Shown: positions 9,401 to 22,479 of the stretch, piece by piece
How the letters are laid out: the number at the start of each line of letters is the position of its first letter
Position numbering within the stretch: position 1 is the first letter of the stretch
NCBI GenBank assembly: GCA_003988855.1
Contig: QYAI01000084.1
Location: 62,001-126,000, forward strand
DNA: 64,000 nt
Direction of reading: 5' to 3'
From: Arachnopeziza araneosa
Lineage: Eukaryota > Ascomycota > Leotiomycetes > Helotiales > Arachnopezizaceae
Made by a program: the position numbers and the translations under genes
Notes under the pieces: model-generated
The model's input: only the letters and a program-made list of their open reading frames with translations
Databases searched by the model: none
What the model was told of the DNA's origin: nothing

Positions 9401-12400
9401 ATTCTGACGAAATGTTGTAAATACGACGAAGTGATCCTATAAGGACTCAAAATGTACTCGGCTCTCAAAGACAACGGGGATGTTGTTTCCCGCGGGGTAC
9501 CAGCTCTGTGGTTTAGAGCCCCTCACCTTGACGGCCGGAACGGACAATCGTTATCCCATCAGGATATATCACGTGGCTGATATCACGTGGACCCATCAGG
9601 TAGCAACCTCCATATTCCTGCCCGTACAATGTACACATCTATGTAATATGATGTACGGTAATCGCGGTTAAGAAAATCAACGCCACTCCCCGATCCATTC
9701 ACCGATATGATCCGTGTTTGGAAGTGGAGTCCAGAGATGGATCGACTTGCATCAATAAAATCCTTCCCTGGTCATCGATCTGATACTCCACGAAATAGAA
9801 TATCATTAACGCTCGAATTATGATACTCATCTCCGCACGAGTCAATGAAACAAGGGACAGCATTCCTGTAAGCATGAACGTCTCTCTCTCCATCGTCATC
9901 ATGATAGGCTACCTCGTAGGTAGTTTATCGACCAATCTCGTCATGTATGCACAGTGATATCTCTTCCTTCTGCAGTGTGTCAAACTGCTGCGTCTTCATT
10001 TCCGGTCATCTGATGGGGAGCCCTCTGGATGACTTCTCAGCTCTGTCTTACCGTCCTATCAATCATCAAACAATGGAAGAACACGTCGGGTGGCCGGATA
10101 TCGACAGGTCATGTTATACGAGACGTGAGTTAAGATCTCTGACTACTGGCCGACTACGCCGTGTCGTTGAATTTTGGAGCCGAGGCGACGTATGACTGAC
10201 CACGACTGGAAACTCCTCCGGCGGCATATGCAATCCGCTCTATTTTAGGGTAGTGTTTTGCTTCGGACTGGTTGTTCAAAAGCATAGTCGTTTAAGACCA
10301 AAATCCTCTTACGTTGAGGAGAGACCCAGAAGTTTTCGGAGAACAGTGTGGATACGGATATTTGTGGAAATGATGCCGTTATAATGAGAGCCTCACCGAC
10401 CTTTGGCCGCAAGGGCTTCGCCGACTACGTGCGTTTCCATGGTACATCGGCCTCGTTGCGATCAGACCATCGGCAAGAAAACAGCTGCGTGATCGGCAAC
10501 CAGTACGGGATTTGTTGACTGCCCGACATTCGTCGTCGTTTCATGCAGCCGACATACTGATGCATGGTGACGAGAGAATGGTCCAACAAAACCGGGCGTA
10601 AGAAGAGCCGAAGGGACTGCGGGAACGGAATATCTTGCATATCCAGCTGTTGTCCGACGTTACACAACGCAAAGCATTTGCCGACACTACGCCGACGATA
10701 AGCATATGAGAAAGAACCTTCGGTGCATACGCTGCCGCTGCAAGACTGTTGCAGGCACAGATCAGCCCGAGTGTACATGAGCGTACCATGGAATGATTTG
10801 GCTGCGGCTGCCGAAAGAGAACGAGGGGTACTGATGGCTTGCAGAAGCACCGCCATGCAGACCTTGAGATAAAGATAACTTGCATGAGAAATTGTGATTG
10901 GTAGGGGGGAGCATGAGGATTGGGATGAGAGATGCAAAAACAATTACGGCATGCTGCTCGGCTCAGCCAACTTCTTCGACAATGAATCATCTACTTGCAA
11001 CAGTGTTGAGGGCTCGATGCTTGGAATGACACGCCGATTGTCAGCCAACTGGTGACGACCAAGCGACATCGGCACCCGCATAGATCATGAGGAGGGCTCC
11101 GTCGCTCACCGGTCCTGCATTGGTACTCGGTGTGTTGGTGAACAGAGTAATATTCTGTTGTCAAGTTGGTTGAGACCAAAGAGCCTCTTGGAGAGGAAGG
11201 CAAAGCTTCGGTATCACTCCATGAGATCAGGTCCGGGGACTCGGAAGACTTCCCTAATCCATGTCTCGAACGGTTTTGGGTGGAGAAAGATGCGCAGATG
11301 ATGGTGCAAGATAAAGTTTAATGGCAAAGGTGGATATCGAAATAATGCGAGGCAGATGATGTTGATCTTGCAAACAGAACATGGGCAATCTCCATGCATG
11401 ACGGCCAGCTGTCGTCAGACAGTTAAGCGCTTATCTGATATCTGAAGTATGGCTTCTTTTTTGCGTCGCAGTGGGGTGATGGGGCTTCCGTACCTCTCAC
11501 CAACGAACCGACATTAATCTTAGCCTGGTCCCATCACTGCCCAGACCCCTACCTCTCTGCCGTCTCGGAAGTTTCTGTGGATCCCAGAAAAAGAGGCGTT
11601 GTTGGCCACCCAAGAAGGCGGTTCGCTGTTTCAGAACTGTGACTCTGGAAGAAGTGTATAAAGATGATGATTGGGCTGTTGAACGGGGAATGCCACGAGG
11701 TCGCCTTCCGGGAATGGCGCTCGCTGGTGGAATTTGCACGGTGGATCTTGGTTGCTTTAGCTGGAAAATGCCCCTTTTCTTCCATCTGGTGCCATGGCAG
11801 TTCATTTGGAGTAATAATGGCGGTGTCTGACATCCGCATGTCAGCGTTTCCGTGTTGGTTGCTGTTGTGCCACCAACCCAGCATGTCGTCTCATCTTCTT
11901 CAAACTTGTTGTTGTTTTTAGCTGTTTGGCTGCATCGGAGGCGTCTGTTTGAAGAACTAGAGGAGCGCATTTTAGACCCAAGGGGCAAGGAAGCGATCAA
12001 ACATCAGGCCTGCGGAGCATTCTTTCCAGCTTGGCTCTTTCTACAGCCAATCGGTTAGCTGCGTCGAGGTTATACCCCTTTGCAGTCTACTCTCAATCCA
12101 GGATCCACTAGCCTCGAGGGTAGTACGAACTGCTACTAGTCTTTTGTAGCACCAGACGAGCTTCCCCGGCGGCACTTTGGATCGGTTCCGCGAGATGGGA
12201 CTGGTTTGGGGCCTCCATCACAGCCGGGCTGTTTGGCTGGCTCTGGGCAGATCGATGCTGAAAAATCAAGCAAAACCCTAAAGCCGGAAAGCCAATCAAG
12301 CTTGCTTCTTTAGGGGCTGGGTGGTTCGCCATCCACACCAGTCAGAGTCTGAGGCGGAAGAACCGTTTCTCTTCGCCATGGCCAAGAGAGCAGATTGAAA

Positions 12401-14467
12401 AAGAAGCAATATTAGCATACTCCCATCTGAGTGGGCGTGACCATCGAAGCTCAATCATGTACAATGATACTTGCACGCATCTGAAACGCAGAACTCCAGG
12501 CTGGTTGGTCCCGAAACGACCTTTCCAGAAAGAAACGAGCTTCGATACCCCAATTTTTTACTCCACCACAGTAAACGCCCCGCTGCGTCTGGAAAGAGTT
12601 AGCTGGTTCTCTGATCCATGTCCATCGATCCGATTCCGCGGTTGACGGCTTCAGACCTGCGCCCTGCAACGGCTGGGGCCAAGGCTTGACCTCCCTGATC
12701 CAGATGCCATGGCATGGGTTTATTACTGGACGTTCTTTTCTTTCGTGATACCTGATGTGCCAATTCTTGGTACCAATAGGCCACGGCTGCATAATATATG
12801 CACTATTACCTGTAGTGCTGCGATTGACTTCAGATTAGAGAGGAATTATTGGAGTGGACGGATTAGCACTGCGGTGGTCTTCTGACACTCGACTGACGCC
12901 GTAACAGGACAGCCAAGTCTCACGAACATCGACAAGCACGAGAATGGAACTTCCGCCGCTCCGCCCCTCGGGCCGGACGTGACTTTTCTTTCATCTCCCT
13001 CGTGTTCCAACCAAACCTTGCTACCGACCGATGTGTGATTGTCCTTAGGGTGAGACTGGGGAATGGCGATCAGCTCGATCCCGTCTGAATCTGAGATGAT
13101 TATGATGTGACCTGTCTCACGGAAACCGCTCTCCTATGGCCCCTCCACGTTGGACCTGTTTCCTCTTCCCACGGACCCAGGTCCCCACCCCCTGAATCTC
13201 TTGGGTGCTCACTGCTCAGGGAGCTCAGATCACATGAGTTGACCACCACCACCACCATCGCTTGCTAATCCTGGCATGGCTTGGTGATCCCAGCATCGAA
13301 CGGGAGGAGAAGGACAGGGCTAGAGGCCCATTGCTCTGGGACTGGGACTGAGACTGGCAAATCCTAGTTCCCTTCCACTACCCTAACCTTGTCTGACAGT
13401 GCATCTCTATGATGCCCTCGGACATTTCTTTTTCGGCTTTCACTAAAAATTTGCAAGTGTGTGGTTTTTATTATTTGTGCTTCCTTTTTCGTCTAGCACC
13501 GGTTTGAAGCATCGTCGTGCCTTATGCACCAATTTATTTTTCGACTGAGACAGCGTCGCCACCAACTCGCGCACTCGCCAAACTCCACGCTCGGGGCGTG
13601 GCTCTGATAGACGCTGAATCTCATCACTTGCGGTGTAAGGCCCAGCCAGAAGGAGGGGTACTAGGCTGAAGACACTGGAAATGGTATCCGATCCGAGGGA
13701 GCTAAATCTGCTTGCCAAAAAATGCCATAGGGGTTTACAAGCAGTATCAAGGTCAGGTACAGGCCAGTTAGTAAGGTGTCAGCATGCCGAGCGAGCTAAT
13801 CAAGGGCATGTCAAAAAGTCACTCGGCCATAATTCTCTCGTCTCGGGCTCTCCTGCCTCGATTCACTGGTCCGTGAAGCAGACCCGGATCCGCTTTTCTG
13901 ATATCGTGACGTCGAGGGTTCATCAGCTTGGTAGGACGACATGATGGGCACGCAAAAGTAATTCTAGTTCAGGCTGAGGGGTGACTTCGGACGGCGGAGC
14001 ATCTCGCTGGCACGCAGCCCTTCGGAGCAGTCGAGGTTCGGATGTCGAATGGGCAGCCGAGAGGGAGTTGTGGTGGGGGTTCGCAGAGCATCTGGGAGAT
14101 ACACATTCAGAGCTGAGAGGGCCGTCTGGCGCGGCCAATCACGGCGTCTGGCGGGCTCTTGGATGGCGGCGGCGGCTGCTGACGGCGTCGGTTGCCCAGA
14201 GGCTGGGGATGGGAAGAAATGAACAAGTCTTGCCGCAGCAGCGTGAGGATGGGGCGGTGGTCACGAAGGACAGCGCAGGATGATGCTGTGACGCTGGCGG
14301 ACCACAGCTCGTGTAGCCTCCTTTTGGTGCCGGCAAGCCTCCCTACAGTCCACACCGCCGGTAGAGGGGGAGCTGTGCAAGGCGACGACTGACTAAGTGG
14401 AGTTTTTTTTTGATTTATGGTGGTTCCAGCCAGGCCAAGCGTTTCCCTCCCTGTTCCCCCTCCCCTC

Positions 14468-14517
14468 TGTGTGTGTGAGTGTGTGTGTGTGTGTGTGTCT
14501 CTCTCTCTCTCTCTCTC
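14468..14517 (+). repeat. (TG)n-(CT)n compound microsatellite
   Basis: A run of TG dinucleotides interrupted once by AGTG, followed directly by about ten CT units. The dipeptide-like open frames in this area are by-products of the repeat. Confidence 0.95.
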
Positions 14518-14859
14518 GCGCGCTCCTCGTCGTCCTCCTCCTCCTCCTGGCACGACCCTACCACGCCGACGCCAACGCCCAAGCCCAAGCCGTCCTGTGC
14601 GACAGGGTTCACCATGTGCTGACCCAGCCAGCTGCACACAATTGCGACGAGGCCCCAATCACCGTGGCCATGCGCGTCCCAGCAGCGTCAATCCCTGGGG
14701 GAGAACGGAGCCAAATGCCGGGTGATGGAGTGGAGGAAGTACCGTGCAACCGTCTGATACAGGCAGGACCAGGGCTTGTCAAGCAAGCCATGCCCAGGGC
14801 GTTGCCCCGTCCCCCCCTCCACCTTCCCCCTTTCAGAGGAAGGCAACAATGGACTTGTG

Positions 14860-14900
14860 TATTATTGTTATTATTGTTGTTATTGTTATTATTATTATTC
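14860..14900 (+). repeat. ATT/GTT trinucleotide microsatellite
   Basis: Imperfect (TTA/TTG)n run that passes into CTT repeats. Translated on the minus strand it gives a poly-Asn run, which is a composition artefact. Confidence 0.9.
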
Positions 14901-14970
14901 TTCTTCTTTTTTGTCTTCTCCTCCTTCTTCGGGGTTTTCCAACGCTGCCTCCACCGCACTAACCGCAAAA

Positions 14971-14983
14971 CCCCCCCCCCCCC
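14971..14983 (+). repeat. Poly-C homopolymer
   Basis: Thirteen C residues in a row. A second homopolymer, 15 A, lies at 15107-15121. Both positions are prone to length errors in assembly. Confidence 0.95.
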
Positions 14984-15325
14984 TTCTCGTCCGCTTCCGA
15001 GTGGCCCGGCACCCACCCTCACGGCCTCTCAGTCTTAGTACAATCGGGTAAGAGAACACAGGAAAGTGCCTTCCTAGGCCCAACTTCTAGCGGCCCCTTC
15101 GACGGGAAAAAAAAAAAAAAACGCCTCGTCACCGCTCATGACAATTTTATCGAGGTACGCAGCCGCGATCCGCTACCTTTTAAAAGTACCGTCGGTCTCC
15201 CAGCGCCCAACTACATCAATTGCCTCATTTCGCGTGCACCTTGGCCTCTCCTTCGATTGCTTCACAGATATTCCCCCTCCCCCATCACTTCCACCAAGCA
15301 CAGCAAGAAAGTGCGGCTCCCCTCC

Positions 15326-15366
15326 CCCACCTACCCACCTACCCACCTACCCACCTACCCACCTAG
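15326..15366 (+). repeat. Tandem CTACCCAC octamer
   Basis: About four and a half head-to-tail copies of an 8-bp unit lie about 250 bp upstream of the transporter start at 15618. It could sit in the 5' leader or core promoter. Confidence 0.9.
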
Positions 15367-15617
15367 ACTTGACGCCCTCTTCTGCACCTACCCTCCTCCC
15401 GGACCCAGCGACCGTAACGACTCGAGTCGGCACCCTCGCGCTTCCCAAATAGGATCCTGCATATAACACCTCTCATGGTCCCCAGCTCTCGACTCACCTC
15501 TCACCTCTGCCCACTGCATCCTAACAAGACTTCCTGCAGCGCTGCAAGACATCCCACCAGCACACGCTGCTGCCATCGCCAAATCCCAACAATCCGTTCC
15601 GTGAGACAGAGGCTGTT

Positions 15618-17624
15618 ATGTCTGGTGCACCAGTTCCGGCTTCGCGGAAGCGGATTCCTCCCTTTCCTACCAGACAGTTGACCATCTTGGGTACACCACA
15701 ACTCCTCTCCCAAGAACAATTGGCCTTCACTAACCCTCGTTTCTCTAGCACTATGTCGGATATGCGAGCCCATTGCCTTCATGTCCATCTTCCCCTACGT
15801 CTATTTCATGATCCAGGACTTTAAGGTAACCAAGAGCGACTCTGAGATCTCGGTATACGCAGGCATGGTCACCTCCGCATTCGCCTTTGCAGAATTCTCG
15901 TCCGGTGTCGCATGGGGAAGATTAAGTGACAGGGTCGGACGCAAGCCAGTTCTGCTCACCGGACTGGCGGGTACTGCACTGAGCATGTTGGTTTTCGGAT
16001 TTGCGCCCAGCCTACCAGTTGCCTTGCTGGCTAGGGCTTTGGGCGGTTTATTAAACGGGTATGTGTCATGGACATCAGCAACTCGCAGGAGATCGAGTGC
16101 GACCATGTGGGCTGTGTTTGTCTGACCGAGTCTTTTTAGGAACATTGGCGTTCTGCAAACCACAGTCGCAGAGATGGTGACAGTCAAGGAACATCAACGT
16201 AAGTAGATTGAATCCGAGCTGTCATAATTGGGGCAGCATGTGAGAATCTCTCGCTGACGAGTCGGAAAGCCCGCGCTTATACCATCATGCCGTTTGTATG
16301 GTGTCTCGGGTATGTTCCGAAAACCCTCTTCCCAATCTCCGAACTTTGGTGACTGACATGGGAACCAGATCGATCTTAGGACCGATGCTTGGAGGTGCTC
16401 TTGCGCGACCCGTGATTAGCTACCCAAACCTCTTCCTCGCTGGGAGCATCTGGGATCGATTCCCATATCTCCTCCCGAACCTAATCTGCACGGTGGTTGT
16501 GCTTTGCGGAGTAGTTATCGGGATACTGTTTTTGGAGGAGACACATGCCGAGAAGAAATATCGTCACGATCCTGGCTTAGCCGCTGGAAAATGGATTCTG
16601 AGCAAGATTGCTCGATGTACCGAATCCAAGTCCTCCCGCGGCGAGAAGGCCAACCTGGACGATATTATGGCGCTCTTGGACGACGATGAGCAGCCGCCGG
16701 GATATCGAACCACCCAAGGTTCTCCAGCACTTCCATCTACGCCATCACCGGAGCCGCAAGAGACACTGGACTTGAATGCGGTCAGGAGCAAACCTGCGGT
16801 TACCAAGGCGTTTACGAAGCAGGTCGTGCTCAACATCGTCGGCTACGGCATTTTGGCTTAGTAAGTCTATGCACCTCGTTTACGCTTAACCCTATCCAAC
16901 TCGCTGACCCGTGACCAGTCATACCATGACCTTTGACGCAATGCTTCCTACTCTCCTCAGTACTGCCAAGCCTGAAAATGCGGAAGCGTGGAACCTGCCT
17001 TTCAAATTCGTTGGTGGCTATGGTTTGGACACCAAAGAGATCGGAGTCATACTCTCCATCCAAGGCATCTATTCTATGATTGCAACCGTCTTCATATTCC
17101 CCATTGTCGTCCGTCGATTAGGAGCTCTCGGTCTTTTCAGAACGATAGCCATCTCCTATCCGGTTCTGTACTTCTCCACGCCATATTTTGTCCTGCTGCC
17201 AAAATCTCTACAAATGGTTGGCATCTACGGTTTGGTAATCTGGAAATGCACCTTTGCAACGATGGCCTACCCATCCAATGCTATCATGCTCACCAACTCT
17301 GCTCCTTCTCTCCTCATGCTCGGCACTATCAATGGCGTGGCTGCTTCCACCGCTTCGCTATCCAGAGCATTTGGCCCTACCGTTTCGGGATTCCTCTTCT
17401 CTGCTGGTCTGAGATTGGGTTATTCGGGTCTCGCATGGTGGTGCAGTGCAGCCATCTCCCTCATTGGGGCCTTTATATCTTTACGTATGACGGAGAAGGG
17501 TGGTCGTATGGATGTCGATGAGAAGACGGATGAGGAACCGCAGATCGGATATGAAGAGCACATTCTTGATCATTGCGTTCTGGACTCGGCTATCACGGCC
17601 GCGGAAGAGCGTCATGATATATAG
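15618..17624 (+). CDS. MFS transporter, ZIF1/YCR023C type
   Basis: Six exons (15618-15690, 15749-16058, 16140-16198, 16270-16309, 16369-16860, 16919-17624) encode 559 residues. After a short cytoplasmic N-terminus (RKRIPPFPTRQL), the first helix carries the ALCRICEPIAFMSIFPYVYF-type motif of this group. The MFS loop 2-3 signature is clear (WGRLSDRVGRKPVLLTG), as are ALGGLLNGNIGVLQTT and the loop-4 MPFVWCLGSILGPMLGG motif. A long acidic cytoplasmic loop (ALLDDDEQPPGY) separates two six-helix halves. The close relatives I recall are plant zinc-induced facilitators and yeast YCR023C, vacuolar or plasma-membrane proteins linked to metal or organic-ion transport. The substrate cannot be read from the sequence. 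The two very small exons (59 and 40 nt) make this gene easy to mis-annotate. Confidence 0.9.
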
Positions 17625-19369
17625 ATTTAATATTCATCGCAGGATGGACTCCCTCACGGGAGAAACGACGAAGACAGAAATGACTGACGAATTCTCTACC
17701 CGCGATATCGGATACCGAAAGCAAGAATTTCACCAATGTTCAATTCACTTTTGCCTCTGGAGGACATTTGTATTACAACAATCACTTTATTCAACAACTT
17801 TAGATCTACAGCAGTCACCAACATTTTATTCAGCGCTTGGGAAATTTTAATACTTGAGATCTTTTTGTTTCGGGCGTACAATACAAGAAGAGATGGAAAG
17901 GAGTTTAACTCAGACAGGATGGAAAGAAGGAAAAAAATACACGGGTATTTGGATTTTTGGATTTTTGGATTTTTGGATTTTTGGACTTTTGGATGTTCGG
18001 ATTTCCGGATCGTGTCTTCATGAATGGGAGTCGAGCTGGTTGGGTATGGCGGCATTTATTGGCGTTCGTTTTTGATCGTATTGAAAGAGTGGAAGGGAAG
18101 AGGGTTTGGTTAAGGATTGTGATTGCGATTGTCGAGATTTGTTGGTATGGGATGAGATAAAGATGATTTTGAATGGTCGATAAGGGTAGAGGAGGAAGAG
18201 AATAGATATGGGTATGGATAGACGGATTATTTGATTCGATTATGCAGAATGGATACGCAACCTCTATGGTTAGTTAATGGTATATTACTAGATATACACA
18301 CATTCAACTCACACACCCTAATGTCTTGACGAGCTTTGAGAGTTGACCAGTGATTTCATGCAGCTGAACTGCCTTTGGCCATTGCTTCTCCGTGTTTTTA
18401 TATCATGAAAAATCCCCATCCTGAATTGGATTAGAGTAAGATACTATCGCGCCCCCCAAAAAAGGAAGTGCTTCAAAATGACGAGCTGCCTTTCTCTGGA
18501 CCACAACCACAAAGGGAGTGTACATGTACCCGCAAAAACAAACCTCAAAGCAAAACCAACAAACGCCGCAACGCGTGTCCAGCAGGCAGGGAAGAAGAAG
18601 AAAGGAAGGGTGGATGGAATATGTGTGAGTGCGTGAGTGCGTGTGTAACCCAGGCGCTGGGAGACATTGATCCATCTCATGGCGTGTGTTTTTGCTTTGT
18701 CCACTTTGCACATGTATCTCTCGACCAGTCTCCTTCTCTCGCTCGCATCCATCCTGCATGCATGCATGCTTGTTTGTCTGTCTACGCATCTGCTCCTTCC
18801 TGGTCCGCGCCCAATCGGATCGCAGGCGTCGTTGAAGCCTCGTGCTCATCGCGCGCCCGCTGTTGCTGCTGCTGCGCCTTCATGCCGGCCTGTCCGATCT
18901 GAGACGGGTCTGAGCAGAGGGGCGCGATGACCAGCGCAGTGGCTTTGATCGTGGACTCGATCTGGGTCGTACAAAGGCCTCAGAGATTGCTTTTGACCCG
19001 GGGAGAGGGAGAGGGATGGAGCGAGGGAGGGAGCGAGTGGTCCGCAGGCATGAAAAGCAAGTAGAGCAGATGGGGGTCTCAAAGGGAGAGCGGTAAAGAG
19101 AGATTTGAAGAGATCCGTTCCTTGAGTATCATTTGTTCAATGCATCCACCCATCCAACCAGTCCCAGAACTCCGAGGCTCCCACGCTACCTGATCGGTGA
19201 GCTGTGTTCGAGATAGCTACGCCGCGGAGATCTCGCTACGGGTGATATCAGGCATCGCCCTTCATGTTCTCCTCTGCATCTTTAAATATGCACATATGCC
19301 TCCCGGTTCGGGTAATTACGTGCAGGAAATCCACCCCAGTACAAAGCAAGCATCCACCCATCAGCCCAA
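17625..19369. other. Intergenic between convergent genes
   Basis: About 1.7 kb with no gene recognised. It contains the GGATTTTT repeat near 17950 and, further right, CT- and GC-rich low-complexity DNA. The open frames overlap one another and share no motif with a known family. Confidence 0.5.
17948..17995 (+). repeat. GGATTTTT tandem octamer
   Basis: Four exact copies of an 8-bp unit plus degenerate copies on both sides, in the 3' flank of the transporter gene. Confidence 0.9.
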
Positions 19370-22300
19370 TCAAAAGTTCCCGCTCCCTCCAAAAAAGAAG
19401 CCGTCGAATAAGTCCACGCCCCCATTCCCGCCCTCACTAAAATCATGGTCTACGCCTTCCCAGCCCATGCCCATGCCCATATCCCCACTCCAACCCGCGC
19501 CTTCACCGTTCGGACCCACGCTCCCATCCCAGCCCGACTGCAGGAAATCCATGCCGGGGGCGTTCTGGAAGGGGATCTGGGTGAGGTCCGAGTAGGAGCT
19601 GAACTGGTTGAAGTTGGGCTGGGGGGAGGGGAGGAGGGAGGGGTCGATGGCGGAGGTGTCGAGGGAGGAGAGGGGAGGAGACATGGCGTATTCCGAGGGA
19701 GAAGGGAGGGAGGAGATCTGGTTGGGTTGATTTGTGAGGCGCATGCTGGACGAGGAGGGCGTCGCGTAGGCCGGGTTATCGAACTCGGCCTTGATAGCGG
19801 CGCTGCTGCTGCTGGTGCTGTTGCGCGAGGCTGGACGGAACGTCGGGGCCGGATTCGGGCCGAGCAGGTCGTTGAGACCCATGTCGAACTGAGGCTTTGG
19901 CCTGGTGCTGCGGCGGGTCCCGTTCTGGAAGGAGTCTTTGTTTTGATTGTTGTGCGGCTGCGGCTGCGGCTGCGCTTGCGCTTGCGACGAGGCGCGTCGC
20001 CGTGAATCAAGCGGCCCGGATGCGGACGAGCCGAAGCCCGTCGTCGACATGCACATCTGCACCGTGGCTTTCGACATGCGATCAAAGGCGTCGCGGCACG
20101 CTTCCGCCGGTGGGCATTTCTCAATGAGATCGCCCAGCACAGATGTGGCGGCGAGGATGGTGAAATCTACCTCGTCCATCGTCTGATTCGTGTCAGTGTC
20201 AGCATCCGCAGCTCAGCTTCTGGTGGGACGGCTTACCAATCGAGAGCGGACAATGGGCGAGTGCCAGATGGCGTACAGGAAGGAGATTCCTGCCATGAAC
20301 AGGTGGTGCGTCGCCAAGAAGGTGTAGTTGACGAGATGCACCCGGTGCAGCTGCCGATACAACCGCAGCACTCGCTGCCCGGCTTCGGCCACCTTCAAGA
20401 AGACCCTCTCTTCATCTTCTCTCAACTCGACGCTGTGCATGGTGGGACTCTCGACCTCGTTGGAGGTGTTAAACTCATTCTCAAAGATCTGCGGAACGCT
20501 CAAACTTTGGCGATAGAGCATGATCACGCACTGCCAATAGTTCAGATCCAAGAACTCTACGCTAAATCCCACCCCGGTATCTTTCTTCGTCGGTGCTGAT
20601 GATTTCCATTCGTAGAGACGCCGGTCAATATCAATGCGCCAAGAACGGAAGCTGTCGAATTTCGCGAGGAACGGAGACGGTAGAGAGGTGAACATGTACG
20701 GATTCCGAGCATTGGTGCCAGAAAGGCGAGCTTGTTGCGCTTGTTGATGTTGCAATACTTGTAGGATTTCCGACTGCAAGAGCCTCAGACGAAAATAATG
20801 ATAGGAAACGCGTTTGTAAGTCGACTCCCCTGCAGGCTGCTCCAGGAATCCATTCGGCGTGATATACTTGTCATCTAAAAGACTTGGAAACTCTGTCGTA
20901 ATGACTTGATCCGTAATACCGAAGGGTCGCCCAACGCATGTTGACACTAGACGGTCAAGGGAATATGTGCACCACCATAGCCGTCTCCTGAAATCTCGCA
21001 CCCATTCTCGACGTCCTCGTTCTCTCGCGCCCCGGTCCTTTTGCATCCTAACAAGATCGCTATCTTCAGCTTTTGCTAGGTCCGGCGGATCATCCAACCC
21101 AACATCAATATCCTTTCCATCTTCATAATGGAGGCCCAAATCAACAGCCAACCGGACGGCAACGCCAATGATATACCAGAGCCCCGGTGCAACTGGTCTT
21201 AGCAACGCAAATCCAGCCAGGAGTAGAACCGCCTGTAACTCTTCCAGACCTCCTCCAAATCCATCCTGCCCAGATATTGAGGCCGGCGAGCTCAGGCAGG
21301 ATTCGAGATGCACTATGGCAGAAGCATGGTACTCTTCCGGCTGACCTTGTTGATTAAATCCCAATCTCTTCCTATCTATTTTGCCTTCTTCTTGTTGCTT
21401 TTCCCTATCTCCACTGTCTCCCAAGAAAATACCCGACCCAATCGCAAAGACAATGTTCAGCATATAGAGCTCCCGCGGTGTCCTCACTCTTTGATCACCA
21501 TCAGCATACGCTGATTCAAACATTTTCATAAATTCTCCACGATGAAGAATTGGTACCTGTGGATTTGCATGCTCGAAATAGAAAGTAACCAGCCGTAGCC
21601 CTACCTCCTTAGATGGAAAGGGCGCTTGTTTTATAGTCGGCTTTGTATGTAGGCCGAAAAATGAATCTCGCATACTTGTTCCTCCAGCTGCAGTCGCTTT
21701 GGTAGCAATGGGAGGAGGTCGCGAAGGTCGCACTCCACTTTTATCACTACTCGCTCCAGATACCGAAGACTTCACTGCTGCAAACACCACCCTCGCGAAA
21801 GATATCCCAGACGTAGAGCCCAGATAGCGCGAGTCCGACGCTCCTTGTACCGGGATCGTGCCAACATTTGACACCATCTTATTAATCCTATCCGACTCAT
21901 CTTGCTTCTTGTTCCAAGCTATCTCTTGTGGCGATTGCTTGTGTGTAGGATCTGCTCCACCATTGAAGATCGGTCGGCCATCGTCGCTTGGAGTTTGAAC
22001 GGTGTTGGGATCCGGCCCAGGTCGAGTGGCATGGTCTAGGACCTCGGCTGGTGCGAAAGAGACATTGTTGTCCTGGAGGACCTTTTCTAGATATCCGACT
22101 CTTGTTTCGAGATAATAGACATAACTAATACCAATATCAGCTGAGGTGATTCGCGGAAAAGGAATACAACGTACCTCCGAGGTATCTCTCGCTTTGTAAT
22201 AGGATCATATCCAACACATTTCACCTTTGCCTTCTCACAACTCGCGCACGAAGGTAATCGCTGGTCACATCTATTCTTCCTCAGCCGACAGCGATTACAT

Positions 22301-22479
22301 GCGCTGACATTCCGGAAGCTGCTACTCTGGCCAGCCTTACTGGGCGCCGCAGTGGTCGATTCATCTTTCTCGCTGACTGGGCTCCCAATCTTGGGAGGAT
22401 CCGGTGAAGCATGTCTGGCGCGCTTGTGAGGGTAGCCTGTCGTCGAGGACGCCGTGGACGTCGGAGAGCGAGGATTCAT
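19370..22479 (-). CDS. Gal4-type Zn2Cys6 transcription factor with Fungal_trans domain
   Basis: Three exons, 22479-22175, 22124-20237 and 20182-19370, with introns of 50 and 54 nt. They sum to 3006 nt and encode 1001 residues. I chose the ATG at 22479 (MNPRSPTSTASS) because the frame upstream has no earlier ATG. The zinc cluster near residues 60-90 reads ACNRCRLRKNRCDQRLPSC followed by ASCEKAKVKC (C-x2-C-x6-C-x6-C-x2-C-x6-C). The linker KREIPRSYVYYLETRVGYLE crosses intron 1 and forms a dimerising coiled coil. The middle regulatory domain follows (LVTFYFEHANPQVPILHRGEF, YIIGVAVRLAVDLGLHYE, RRRLWWCTYSLDRL). The C-terminal exon is Ser/Pro/Gln-rich and probably activating. It should be a nuclear DNA-binding activator. 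The target pathway is unknown. Confidence 0.9.

Larger units (their letters stand above)
9401..15617. other. 6.2-kb gene-poor region
   Basis: No frame here shows a family motif or a convincing exon chain. The longest open frames (for example 10425-10943 minus, 11497-12000 minus and 14397-15038 plus) are low-complexity or composition-driven. The last 1.2 kb before the transporter gene at 15618 is dominated by simple repeats and pyrimidine-rich tracts. It may be a long promoter and 5' leader, or may hold noncoding transcripts or genes I cannot recognise. Confidence 0.5.

Noticed and set aside
9699..9902. Minus-strand frame ending in DPSLDSTSKHGSYR
   Set aside because: The end looks slightly protein-like, but I found no upstream exons or family, and the stretch is short.
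10425..10990. Overlapping minus-strand frames of 149-172 codons
   Set aside because: Two different frames over the same DNA, Ser/Cys-rich, with no motif and no supporting splice structure.
14397..15038. 213-codon plus-strand frame with long Leu/Phe runs
   Set aside because: It is generated by CT, TTA and CTT microsatellites and has no domain.
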